Below are positions 1 to 8,177 of a stretch of 42,300 bases of DNA, one piece after another. Within the stretch, counting starts at the first letter, position 1. Every line of letters begins with the position of its first letter. The notes below the pieces were generated by a model, which searched no databases, was not told the DNA's origin, and was given only the letters and a program-made list of their open reading frames with translations. Source of the stretch: an uncultured Lachnospiraceae bacterium (GTDB taxonomy: Bacteria > Bacillota > Clostridia > Lachnospirales > Lachnospiraceae). The stretch spans positions 1 to 42,300 of the forward strand of contig CAMFDG010000017.1 in NCBI GenBank assembly GCA_945949045.1, written 5' to 3'. The position numbers and the translations under genes were made by a program.

Positions 1-371
1 TCGTGACATTCATACGGGTGATTTATCTTTTTTGCTGAAAACACCCGTACGGACGCTGTCATACCTACGGGTGATTTTTCGCTTTTGCTGAAAACACCCG
101 TACGGACGGTGTCATACCTACGGGTGATTTTTCACTTTTGCTGAAAACGCCCGTACGGATCGTGACATTCATACGGGTGATTTATCTTTTTTGCTGAAAA
201 CGCCCGTACGGATTGTGACATTCATACGGGTGATTTATCTTTTTTGTTGAAAACGCCCGTACGGATTGTGACATTCATACGGGTGATTTATCTTTTTTGC
301 TGAAAACACCCGTACGGACGGTGTCATACCTACGGGTGATTTTTCACTTTTACTAAAATCACCCGTATCAG
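1..371. repeat. Tandem hairpin array 1, seven 53-bp units
   Basis: The core TACGGGTG recurs at 13, 66, 119, 172, 225, 278 and 331, exactly 53 bp apart each time. Each copy is followed about 25 bases later by CACCCGTA or CGCCCGTA, so each unit can fold into a stem of about 8 bp plus a short A/T stem. The last copy has a perfect 13-bp stem (331-343 with 355-367). Two unit types occur: A (spacer TGACATTCA, loop TTATCTTTTTTG) and B (spacer GTGTCATACC, loop TTTTCACTTTTG), in the order A B B A A A B. The array may continue left of the window. No coding sequence is supported in it. Function unknown. Confidence 0.95.
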
Positions 372-474
372 TAGACGAGGATGAAAAAAAAATTGTTTTA
401 CGTTCTGTGTCTGCATAGTGGGACACCCTTGAAGTGGGACACTCCTGAAGCGGCGTATCGGAAGCATTATAACT

Positions 475-2367
475 CTATGCGGTTTTCCCGGTATAAAGCT
501 GGTAGTACTTGCCCTTCGCAGCGATCAGTTCATCGTGGCTGCCCCGCTCGATGATGCGTCCCTGCTCTAAAACAATGATGCAGTCGCTGTTGCGGACTGT
601 GGAGAGTCTGTGGGCGATGACAAAGGTGGTACGCCCTGCCATCAGCTTATCCATGCCATCCTGGACAATGCGCTCCGTGCGGGTGTCGATGGAACTGGTG
701 GCCTCGTCCAGAATTAATACCGGTGGGTTGGCGATGGCTGCTCTTGCGATGGCGATCATCTGGCGCTGGCCCTGGCTTAAGTTGGCACCATCACCGGTGA
801 GGATTGTATCGTAGCCTTCCGGCAGCTGGCGGATAAAGGTGTCGGCATTTGCAAGGCGCGCAGCGGCATATACTTCTTCATCTGTTGCGTCCAGTTTTCC
901 GTAGCGGATATTGTCCATGACGCTGGCGGTGAACAGGTGGGTATCCTGCAGGACGATACCGAGAGAATGCCTCAGGTCTGCTTTCTTGATCTTGTTGATG
1001 TTGATGCCGTCGTAACGGATCTTTCCATCCTGGATGTCATAAAAACGGTTGATCAGGTTGGTGATTGTGGTCTTGCCTGCGCCGGTGGAGCCTACGAAGG
1101 CAATTTTCTGACCCGGAGTAGCATAGAGGTCTACATTGTGAAGTACGGTCTTCTCCGGTACATAGCCGAAATCCACATCATCAAAGACAACGTCTCCGGT
1201 CAGGCGGATGTAGTCCACAGAACCATCTGCCTGATGGACATGCTTCCATGCCCACACTCCGGTCTGCTTATCAGTTTCTGTGAGCTGCCCGTTTTCCTCT
1301 GTGGCGTTTACCAGCGTGACGTAACCGTTGTCTGCTTCCGGCTGTTCATCCAGCAGGGAGAAAATACGTTCACATCCTGCGAGGGCCATGATCACACTGT
1401 TCAGCTGTGTACTGACCTGCTGAATCGGCATGTTAAAGCTTTTGTTGAAGGTCAAAAAACTGGCAAGCTTACCTAAGGTCAGACCGCCAAAGCCGGTCAG
1501 TGCGAAGACGCCGCCTGCCATGGCGCACAGCACATAGCTCAGATTTCCAATCTGCGCATTGACCGGTCCCAGGTAGTTGGAATAGCGGTTTGCGTTGTAG
1601 GCACTGTCAAATAATTCCTCGTTAAGTTTGTTGAAGTCCCTGATATTCTGCTCCTCGTGGGTAAATACCTTGACTACCTTCTGTCCGTTTAGCATTTCTT
1701 CGATGAAGCCATTGACCTGGCCCAGATTTTTCTGCTGGGCGAGGAAGTAGCGGCTTGAGGAGCCGGCAAAACGCTTGGTTGTATACAGTGTCACACCCAC
1801 CATGACGAGAGTCAGAAAAGTCAGCGGAACGCTTAAAACCACCATGTAGATAAACACATTTACAATGGTAACCAGACTGTTCAAAAGCTGTGGAATACTC
1901 TGGCTGATCATCTGTCGGAGTGTGTCAATGTCGTTGGTGTACACGGACATGATATCTCCGTGGGAGTGCGTGTCAAAATAGCGGATCGGCAGATCCTGCA
2001 TATGGGAAAAAAGGTCATCACGCAGATCGCGGATGCTTCCCTGGGAGACGTAAATGAGCAGCTTGTTGTAAACAAAAGTTGTGATCACACCCAGCGAATA
2101 AAAGCCTGCGACTCTGCCGATTGCTGCTAAGAGCGGTCCGTAGTCCGCGCTTTTACTCTGAAGCATCGGCGTGATATAATCGTCGATCAGCGTTTTCATA
2201 AACATCGTTCCCTGTGTGTTACAGAGGACGCTTAAGAGTATGCAGATAATCACCACCGCGTAAAGAACGCCATATCGTTTTAATACATATCCCATCAGGC
2301 GGGAAAATAATTTCCCCGGATTCTTGATTTTGGGCTTTGGCCCTCTTGGTCCATGTGGTCCCGGCAT
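475..2367 (-). CDS. ABC exporter half-transporter, catalytic subunit of a heterodimer
   Basis: 630-aa half-transporter: an N-terminal exporter-type membrane domain (roughly residues 25-335), then an ATP-binding domain (about 390-630). The ATPase motifs are complete: Walker A GSTGAGKTT (426-434), Q-loop Q474, signature LSQGQ (530-534), Walker B LILDEA with catalytic Glu555, and switch His586. A stretch of about 40 residues (350-390) is inserted between the two domains. The start overlaps the stop of the upstream gene by one base (TGATG), so the two are translationally coupled and probably form one heterodimer of the LmrCD/BmrCD/TM287-288 kind, here with the canonical ATPase half. These export drugs, lipids or peptides; the substrate cannot be told from sequence. 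The divergent MarR-type gene suggests induction by a small molecule. Confidence 0.93.
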   Translation of the reverse strand: MPGPHGPRGPKPKIKNPGKLFSRLMGYVLKRYGVLYAVVIICILLSVLCNTQGTMFMKTLIDDYITPMLQSKSADYGPLLAAIGRVAGFYSLGVITTFVYNKLLIYVSQGSIRDLRDDLFSHMQDLPIRYFDTHSHGDIMSVYTNDIDTLRQMISQSIPQLLNSLVTIVNVFIYMVVLSVPLTFLTLVMVGVTLYTTKRFAGSSSRYFLAQQKNLGQVNGFIEEMLNGQKVVKVFTHEEQNIRDFNKLNEELFDSAYNANRYSNYLGPVNAQIGNLSYVLCAMAGGVFALTGFGGLTLGKLASFLTFNKSFNMPIQQVSTQLNSVIMALAGCERIFSLLDEQPEADNGYVTLVNATEENGQLTETDKQTGVWAWKHVHQADGSVDYIRLTGDVVFDDVDFGYVPEKTVLHNVDLYATPGQKIAFVGSTGAGKTTITNLINRFYDIQDGKIRYDGININKIKKADLRHSLGIVLQDTHLFTASVMDNIRYGKLDATDEEVYAAARLANADTFIRQLPEGYDTILTGDGANLSQGQRQMIAIARAAIANPPVLILDEATSSIDTRTERIVQDGMDKLMAGRTTFVIAHRLSTVRNSDCIIVLEQGRIIERGSHDELIAAKGKYYQLYTGKTA

Positions 2368-4115
2368 CAGGAAACACCTCCTTCATCAAAATCACCGCTG
2401 CCCTGTGTCTGTGATTCATAGACATCGCGGTAAATGGTATTGTTTTTCAAAAGCTCCTCGTGGGTGCCAAAGCCGTTCAGGCGGCCGTCGTCTAATACAA
2501 TAATCCGGTCGGCATCCATAACCGAGGAAATCCGTTGTGCAATGATCAGCTTTGTGGTGCCGGGAATTGCCTCCCTAAAAGCTTTTCGGATACGGGCATC
2601 CGTTGCAGTATCCACAGCGCTGGTGCTGTCGTCGAGGATCAGTATTTTCGGGTTCTTAAGAAGCGCCCTTGCAATACACAGACGCTGTTTCTGTCCACCG
2701 GATACATTGGTTCCGCCCTGCTCGATATAGGTATCGTATTTGTCCGGGAAATTCCGGATGAATTCATCGGCGCAGGCCATTTTACAGGCTTTTATGCATT
2801 CCTCCCTTGTGGCATCCGCTTTCCCCCAGCGAAGGTTGTCAAGAATCGTACCGGAAAAGAGAACATTCTGCTGTAATACGACGGATACTTCATTGCGCAG
2901 GGTATCCAGATCGTAGGTGCGCACATCCTTTCCCCCCACATATACAGCTCCCTCATCCACATCGTAGAGACGGCTGATCAGGCTGACCAGCGTGGATTTG
3001 GAACTTCCGGTTCCGCCTATGATGCCGATGGTTTCGCCGGATTTGATAGATAAGCTGATGTCATCCAGAACCGGTGCCTCAGAGGTGGAGGAGTAGCGGA
3101 AACTCACATGGTCAAAGGTTATGCTCCCATCCGGAATTTCATAATCCGGGTTCTGTGGATTGGAGAGCGTACTTTTCTCGTTAATGACTTCGCTGATACG
3201 TCTTGCACTGGCTACACTCATGGAAATCATGACAAAAACCATGGAGAGCATCATAAGGCTCATGAGAATATTCATACAATAGGTAAGCAGTGCCATCAGG
3301 TCTCCGGTTTTTAACGTGGATCCAACGATCATATGGGCACCAAACCAGCTGATCAGCAGGATACAGCTGTATACGGTAAACTGCATGAGCGGTGAGTTCC
3401 AGACGATGACAGACTCTGCGCGAAAAAGCATATTGTAGATATTCTGGCTTGCCTTTTTGAAACGTTTTTTCTCGTAATCCTCGCGGACATAGGCTTTTAC
3501 CACGCGGATAGCGGAGACGTTTTCCTGCACGCTCTCGTTGAGGTCATCATATTTGGTAAAGGCCTCCTGGAAATAGCGCATTGCCTTTTTGACGATAAAA
3601 GCCAGACAGGTACCAAGTACAAGAACGGCAGCCAGATAGATGGAAGCCAGCCTGGGGCTGATGAAATAGGACATCAGCATCGCCGTAACCAGAGAGGAGA
3701 CTGCGCGCACGCACAGTCGAAGGACCATCTGGGTGGCATTCTGCACGTTGGTCACGTCGGTTGTCATACGTGTGACAAGGCTTGCAGTATTAAATTTGTC
3801 AATGTTGGCAAAGGAAAACTTCTGGATATTTTCAAACATTGCCTTTCTCAAATTCTTACCCAGTCCCATGGAGGCCATGGCACCGTATTTCCCGCCGAGA
3901 AGTCCGAAGAGCAGTGAACACAGAGCGGCGACGATCATCCACCCGCCTATGATGTAAATATGTTTTGTGTCCCCCTTGTTGACGCCGTCGTCAATGATGG
4001 AAGCCATGAGCAGAGGAATGATCATTTCCATGATGACCTCGCCGAACATAACCACAGGTGTCAGAATTGCAGCTTTCTTGTACTCTTTCATCTGTGCAAG
4101 AAGTGTTTTTAGCAT
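2367..4115 (-). CDS. ABC exporter half-transporter, degenerate-site subunit
   Basis: 582-aa half-transporter: membrane domain about residues 15-305, ATPase domain about 330-582. Walker A GGTGSSKST (367-375) and signature VSGGQ (471-475) are intact, but the residue after the Walker B Asp is Asp496 (LILDDS) instead of Glu, and the switch His is Gln527 (IIAQRIS). These are the substitutions expected in the non-hydrolysing composite site of heterodimeric exporters, so this is the partner of the downstream gene. It is first in the operon; the start is preceded by AGAAGGG. Promoter and probable operator lie at 4199-4259, shared with the MarR-type gene. The membrane-insertion and ATPase calls are firm; the substrate is unknown. 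Confidence 0.93.
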   Translation of the reverse strand: MLKTLLAQMKEYKKAAILTPVVMFGEVIMEMIIPLLMASIIDDGVNKGDTKHIYIIGGWMIVAALCSLLFGLLGGKYGAMASMGLGKNLRKAMFENIQKFSFANIDKFNTASLVTRMTTDVTNVQNATQMVLRLCVRAVSSLVTAMLMSYFISPRLASIYLAAVLVLGTCLAFIVKKAMRYFQEAFTKYDDLNESVQENVSAIRVVKAYVREDYEKKRFKKASQNIYNMLFRAESVIVWNSPLMQFTVYSCILLISWFGAHMIVGSTLKTGDLMALLTYCMNILMSLMMLSMVFVMISMSVASARRISEVINEKSTLSNPQNPDYEIPDGSITFDHVSFRYSSTSEAPVLDDISLSIKSGETIGIIGGTGSSKSTLVSLISRLYDVDEGAVYVGGKDVRTYDLDTLRNEVSVVLQQNVLFSGTILDNLRWGKADATREECIKACKMACADEFIRNFPDKYDTYIEQGGTNVSGGQKQRLCIARALLKNPKILILDDSTSAVDTATDARIRKAFREAIPGTTKLIIAQRISSVMDADRIIVLDDGRLNGFGTHEELLKNNTIYRDVYESQTQGSGDFDEGGVS

Positions 4116-4198
4116 GAAATCCCTTCTTTCTTAAAAGTATTTCCGGAGATGGCATAATTTACTGTATGTTATCGCCGGTTTGGTTTATTTGCATTCAC

Positions 4199-4259
4199 TT
4201 GACAATATAAAGTTAGTGTGCTAAGAATATATACTAGTATATGAAATTTATATTGTCAA
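4199..4259. promoter_or_regulatory. Divergent control region with 13-bp facing repeats and a 14-bp palindrome
   Basis: TTGACAATATAAA (4199-4211) is repeated inverted and perfect at 4247-4259, so both strands carry a TTGACA -35 element pointing inward. A perfect 14-bp palindrome, ATATACTAGTATAT (4229-4242), lies between them and covers the minus-strand -10. A plus-strand -10 could be TAAGAA (4222-4227). The palindrome is a plausible MarR-type operator that would repress both the exporter and the regulator; this is inference from position and symmetry. Confidence 0.65.
4231..4259 (-). promoter_or_regulatory. Promoter of the ABC exporter operon
   Basis: On the minus strand TTGACA (4259-4254), a 17-base spacer and TAGTAT (4236-4231) form a near-consensus sigma-A promoter about 115 bases upstream of the first exporter gene. 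Confidence 0.7.
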
Positions 4260-4284
4260 CAGGTAACGAAAAAGAGTGTGCGCC

Positions 4285-4758
4285 ATGAAATGGGAAGATA
4301 TGACGAAGAAGCATCTGGGGCATCGGTTCCGGGTGATTCACAACAGAATAGACAAGTATTTTACGGGAAGCAGAAAAAATGAGAAGGTACGTCTGACGCG
4401 TGCGCAGTGTGCCACGCTTCATTATTTGTATGACCACAGTAATGAGGATGTATTCCAGAAGGATATTGAAGAAGTCTTTTCCATTTCAGGAGCAACGGCA
4501 ACCAATCTGCTCAAAGGATTGGAGCGCCTTGGGATGATTCAGCGGATACCCCTTGCCGGGGATGCCCGGTGCAAAAGAATCGAACTGTGCCAAAAGGGGA
4601 TAAAAGCCCATGAGCGCGCTTTTTCTGATATCCTGTTTATGGAGGAGACACTGGTAAAGGGGATGACAGAGGAAGAGGTCGGAATTCTTCGCCGGCTGCT
4701 TGACCGGGTCATACAAAATCTTGAGGAAATGGAGCAGGAAAAAGCCAACAATTTTTGA
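4285..4758 (+). CDS. MarR-family transcriptional regulator
   Basis: 157-aa winged-helix regulator. The part VRLTRAQCATLHYL followed by QKDIEEVFSISGATATNLL and LERLGMIQR is the MarR DNA-binding helix-turn-helix, and DARCKRIELCQKG is the wing. The start chosen is ATG at 4285, preceded by AAAAGAG; a GTG at 4276 would add three residues and has a poorer site. The gene is divergent from the two ABC exporter genes and shares a palindromic control region with them, so it most likely represses the exporter and itself until a ligand binds. A strong terminator follows. The family is secure, the target inferred. Confidence 0.88.
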   Translation: MKWEDMTKKHLGHRFRVIHNRIDKYFTGSRKNEKVRLTRAQCATLHYLYDHSNEDVFQKDIEEVFSISGATATNLLKGLERLGMIQRIPLAGDARCKRIELCQKGIKAHERAFSDILFMEETLVKGMTEEEVGILRRLLDRVIQNLEEMEQEKANNF

Positions 4759-4782
4759 ACAATATTTTTTGGCATATTGTAT

Positions 4783-4818
4783 AAAGACGTTGAAAATAAG
4801 GGGTTTCAACGTCTTTTT
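4783..4818 (+). terminator. Intrinsic terminator after the MarR-type gene
   Basis: A perfect 13-bp stem, AAAGACGTTGAAA (4783-4795) with TTTCAACGTCTTT (4804-4816), has an 8-base loop and ends in a T run. Confidence 0.9.
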
Positions 4819-4842
4819 CTGTGGGGGATGGAAAAGAAAAGA

Positions 4843-4895
4843 CCACATAATATTGATTCGGGATATTGACAAAGGCACAAGATATAGTGTATCTT
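4843..4895 (+). promoter_or_regulatory. nrdD promoter with a predicted NrdR box pair
   Basis: GCACAAGATATAGTGT (4875-4890) agrees with the known NrdR consensus ACACWATATATWGTGT at 14 of 16 positions. A weaker copy, CCACATAATATTGATT (4843-4858, about 11 of 16), lies 32 bp upstream, the three-helical-turn spacing usual for NrdR box pairs. TTGACA (4866-4871) sits between the boxes, and the likely -10 (TATCTT, 4890-4895, or GTATCT one base earlier) overlaps the edge of the second. A repressor bound here would block the nrdD promoter. No nrdR gene is in the window. Confidence 0.7.
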
Positions 4896-5009
4896 GTATA
4901 TGCGGCAAGAGAGAAGACGGCACCACGCCGTTCTTTTGACATAAAGAGTCTGTATATTTGCCAAAGGCAAGATGCATGGACCGATGCGCAAGATTATGGA
5001 GGAAAGAGT

Positions 5010-7196
5010 ATGAAAATCATTAAGAGAAGCGGCAGCGAGGCAATTTTTGATATCAACAAAATTATTGCGGCTGTCAGAAAAGCAAATGATTCCGTCATTG
5101 ATTATGAGAAGCTGACGGAACAGCAGATTCAGGAGATTGCATCCAATGTGGAGATTGCCTGTGAGAATATGAAGCATTCTCCCAGTGTGGAGGAGATTCA
5201 GGATATGGTGGAGAACCAGCTGATGAATCAGCGGGCTTTCACCGTAGCCCGCAACTATATTACCTATCGTTATAAGAGAGCGCTTGTGCGTAAATCCAAT
5301 TCTACGGATGAGCAGATCTTAAGTCTTCTCGAGTGCAACAACGAGGAGGTAAAGCAGGAGAATTCCAACAAGAATCCGACGGTCAACAGTGTGCAGAGAG
5401 ATTACATGGCCGGTGAGGTCAGCAAGGATATCACCAAGCGGTTTCTGCTTCCGGAGGATATTGTGGAGGCTCATGAAAAGGGCCTGATCCATTTCCATGA
5501 TGCGGATTATTTTGCACAGCATATGCATAACTGCTGTCTGGTGAATCTTGAGGATATGCTGCAGAATGGAACCGTCATCAGCGAGACGAGAATTGATTCG
5601 CCGAAGAGCTTTTCTACTGCCTGCAACATTGCAACCCAGGCCATTGCCCAGATTGCCAGCTCCCAGTACGGCGGACAGAGTATTTCTTTGTCCCATCTGG
5701 CACCGTTTGTGCAGGTCAGCCGTGAGAAATTCCGCGCACAGGTTCGTGAGGAATTTAAGGCCGTTGGCTATGATATGGACGAGGAAAAGATCAACAAGGT
5801 GGCAGAGCTTCGCGTGAAGGAAGAAATCAACCGCGGCGTGCAGATGATCCAATATCAGGTCATTACATTGATGACCACCAACGGACAGGCTCCGTTTATT
5901 ACGGTATTTATGTATCTGGATGAAGTTCCGGAGGGACAGACCAGAGCGGATCTGGCTGCTATTATCGAGGAAATGCTGCACCAGAGAATCCAGGGTGTGA
6001 AGAATGAGCAGGGCGTCTACATTACCCCGGCATTCCCGAAGCTGATCTACGTGCTGGAGGAGGACAACATCCATGAGGATTCCAAATACTGGTATCTGAC
6101 CAAGCTGGCAGCACAGTGCTCCGCAAAGCGTTTGGTTCCGGATTATATTTCCGAGAAGAAGATGAAGGAACTGAAGGTGGATAAGAACGGCAATGGCAAC
6201 TGCTATCCCTGTATGGGCTGCCGAAGCTTCTTAACCCCGTATGTGGATCCGGAAACCGGAAAGCCCAAATACTACGGACGCTTCAATCAGGGGGTTGTCA
6301 CCATCAATCTGGTGGATGTGGCATGCTCTTCCGAGAAGAATATGGATAAATTCTGGAAGATTCTCGATGAGAGACTGGAGCTTTGCTACCGTGCCCTGAT
6401 GTGCCGCCATAAGAGACTTCTCGGCACACCCAGCGATGTGGCACCGATTCTCTGGCAGAATGGTGCGCTGGCGCGCCTGAAGAAGGGAGAGACCATCGAT
6501 AAGCTGTTGTTTGGCGGCTACTCTACAATCTCTCTCGGATATGCAGGACTTTGCGAGTGTACCCGCTACATGACCGGGGTTTCCCATACAGAACCAAATG
6601 TGGGAACACCTTTTGCCACAAAAGTCATGCAGCGTCTGAATGATGCCTGCGCCGAGTGGAAGGCGAAGGAAAATATTGATTTCAGTATTTACGGAACTCC
6701 GCTGGAGTCCACTACCTATAAATTTGCCAAGTGTCTGCAAAAACGCTTCGGTATCATTGAGGGTGTAACCGACCGCAACTACATTACCAACAGCTATCAT
6801 GTGCATGTAACGGAGGAAATCAATGCCTTCGACAAGCTGAAGTTTGAGGCCCAGTTCCAGAAGCTGTCTCCGGGTGGAGCCATCAGCTATGTGGAGGTGC
6901 CGAATATGCAGGATAACATTGATGCAGTGTTAGCGGTGATGCAGTACATTTACGATAACATTATGTATGCGGAGCTGAACACCAAGAGTGATTACTGCAT
7001 GGCCTGCGGCTATGACGGGGAGATCAAGATTGTGGAGGAGGAAGGCAGCGGTAAGCTGGTGTGGGAGTGCCCGAAATGCGGGAACCGGAATCAGGATATG
7101 ATGAGCGTTGCAAGACGTACCTGCGGTTACATCGGAACCCAGTTCTGGAATCAGGGTCGTACCCAGGAAATTAAGGAGCGGGTGCTTCACCTGTAA
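5010..7196 (+). CDS. nrdD: Anaerobic (class III) ribonucleoside-triphosphate reductase
   Basis: 728-aa glycyl-radical enzyme that reduces ribonucleoside triphosphates to deoxy forms for DNA synthesis without oxygen. An ATP-cone regulatory domain begins at the N-terminus (MKIIKRSGSEAIFDINKI), the ten-stranded barrel follows, and near the C-terminus are the zinc cysteines CMACG and CPKCG and the radical loop RRTCGYIG, with the radical glycine at about residue 706. I chose ATG 5010 because GGAGG lies seven bases upstream; the longer open frame to 4866 runs through the promoter. It is preceded by predicted NrdR boxes. The activase gene nrdG follows after a hairpin, so nrdG may be read by partial read-through. 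Confidence 0.97.
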   Translation: MKIIKRSGSEAIFDINKIIAAVRKANDSVIDYEKLTEQQIQEIASNVEIACENMKHSPSVEEIQDMVENQLMNQRAFTVARNYITYRYKRALVRKSNSTDEQILSLLECNNEEVKQENSNKNPTVNSVQRDYMAGEVSKDITKRFLLPEDIVEAHEKGLIHFHDADYFAQHMHNCCLVNLEDMLQNGTVISETRIDSPKSFSTACNIATQAIAQIASSQYGGQSISLSHLAPFVQVSREKFRAQVREEFKAVGYDMDEEKINKVAELRVKEEINRGVQMIQYQVITLMTTNGQAPFITVFMYLDEVPEGQTRADLAAIIEEMLHQRIQGVKNEQGVYITPAFPKLIYVLEEDNIHEDSKYWYLTKLAAQCSAKRLVPDYISEKKMKELKVDKNGNGNCYPCMGCRSFLTPYVDPETGKPKYYGRFNQGVVTINLVDVACSSEKNMDKFWKILDERLELCYRALMCRHKRLLGTPSDVAPILWQNGALARLKKGETIDKLLFGGYSTISLGYAGLCECTRYMTGVSHTEPNVGTPFATKVMQRLNDACAEWKAKENIDFSIYGTPLESTTYKFAKCLQKRFGIIEGVTDRNYITNSYHVHVTEEINAFDKLKFEAQFQKLSPGGAISYVEVPNMQDNIDAVLAVMQYIYDNIMYAELNTKSDYCMACGYDGEIKIVEEEGSGKLVWECPKCGNRNQDMMSVARRTCGYIGTQFWNQGRTQEIKERVLHL

Positions 7197-7205
7197 AGAA
7201 TTATA

Positions 7206-7246
7206 AAATCCGCTATACTATTGGCTTATCGTATAGCGGATTTTTT
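7206..7246 (+). terminator. Intrinsic terminator between nrdD and nrdG
   Basis: The stem AAATCCGCTATAC (7206-7218) pairs with GTATAGCGGATTT (7231-7243) and is followed by T residues. It probably lowers nrdG expression relative to nrdD. Confidence 0.85.
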
Positions 7247-7314
7247 GTGTGCGCCGGATCAGAAGTGAACGATGGATGGAATGAAATGAATCAGAGAAAG
7301 ATGAGTAGAAAGCG

Positions 7315-7836
7315 ATGAATTATGCAGGAATAAAATATTGTGATATTGCAAATGGTCTGGGCTGCCGCACGGTGCTGTTCGTGTCGGGCTGCCGCAATCA
7401 CTGCGAGGGCTGTTTTCAGCCCCAGACCTGGGATTTCGGGTACGGGGAGCCCTTTGACGAGAAGGTGCAGAAGGAGGTTCTGGATTCCCTGGAGCCCTAC
7501 TATATTCAGGGGCTGACCCTGCTGGGCGGAGAGCCCATGGAGCCGGAGAACCAGAAGGCCCTGCTGCCTTTTGTGAAAAAAGTCAAAGAGCGGTATCCCA
7601 ACAAGAATATCTGGGCTTTTACCGGGTATATCTACGATCAGGATCTGGTTTCCGGCGGAAGGAAGCACACGGAGGATACCGATGAGCTTCTCTCGCTGAT
7701 TGACGTGCTGGTGGATGGTCCTTTCCGGCAGGAGCAGAAGGATATTTCCCTGAAATTCCGGGGATCTGCCAACCAGAGAATTCTGGATTTGCAAAAAACA
7801 CGAAAAAGTGGCAAAATAGAAATATATCTTGAATAA
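7315..7836 (+). CDS. nrdG: Anaerobic ribonucleotide reductase activating protein
   Basis: 173-aa radical-SAM activase that puts the glycyl radical on NrdD. The [4Fe-4S]/SAM motif CRNHCEGC (CxxxCxxC) is at about residues 26-33 after LFVSG, and LLGGEPMEP is the glycine-rich SAM-binding strand. The length is normal for the family. The start at ATG 7315 gives the usual N-terminus MNYAGIKYCD, though its ribosome site (GAGTAGAAAG) is weak. It lies 118 bases after nrdD behind a terminator, and a membrane protein gene follows after 23 bases, probably in the same transcript. Confidence 0.95.
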   Translation: MNYAGIKYCDIANGLGCRTVLFVSGCRNHCEGCFQPQTWDFGYGEPFDEKVQKEVLDSLEPYYIQGLTLLGGEPMEPENQKALLPFVKKVKERYPNKNIWAFTGYIYDQDLVSGGRKHTEDTDELLSLIDVLVDGPFRQEQKDISLKFRGSANQRILDLQKTRKSGKIEIYLE

Positions 7837-7859
7837 TACATAGAAGGAGCAAAAGAATC

Positions 7860-8177
7860 ATGGGAAAGCAGTGGAAACGTCTGATGGGTTTTCTGTGTTA
7901 CGGAGCCGGGATTGTCTGCTCGTTATATTACGGATTATGGAAACTTCTGGTTCTGCCGCTTTACGCCCTTGTGACCACATGGATGGCAGGGCAGATGACG
8001 ATGACATTTTTTCTGGCCTGTGGAGTGAAAATTCTGGTTTCTACAACACTGGCCGGGCTCATCTGGTGCATTGGCTATATGGGATATAATTTTTTTAAAG
8101 GGACCGATGATCCGGATTGGGAAGCTATGGAGGAAAAATATCAGAATAAAGCAAAGGAAGGCAGGCAGACATCGTGA
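7860..8177 (+). CDS. Small membrane protein of unknown function
   Basis: 105 aa with two or three hydrophobic segments (about residues 8-40 and 48-78) and a charged C-terminal tail (DPDWEAMEEKYQNKAKEG). I do not recognise a family. The start ATG has a good AAGGAG site eight to ten bases upstream. The end overlaps the next gene by four bases (GTGA), so the two are coupled and may act together; it follows nrdG by 23 bases. Confidence 0.75.
   Translation: MGKQWKRLMGFLCYGAGIVCSLYYGLWKLLVLPLYALVTTWMAGQMTMTFFLACGVKILVSTTLAGLIWCIGYMGYNFFKGTDDPDWEAMEEKYQNKAKEGRQTS

Noticed and set aside
1-371. CRISPR array
   Set aside because: All parts of each unit are repeated, spacers are not unique, and no cas genes are in the window; the same holds for the other arrays.
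331-371. Terminator for the ABC exporter operon
   Set aside because: The last hairpin of array 1 is strong, but on the minus strand it is followed by GGTATGACACC, not by T residues.
5319-6074. Minus-strand open frame of 251 codons inside nrdD
   Set aside because: Shadow of a strongly conserved gene on the other strand; its sequence is rich in His and Leu as expected from antisense reading.
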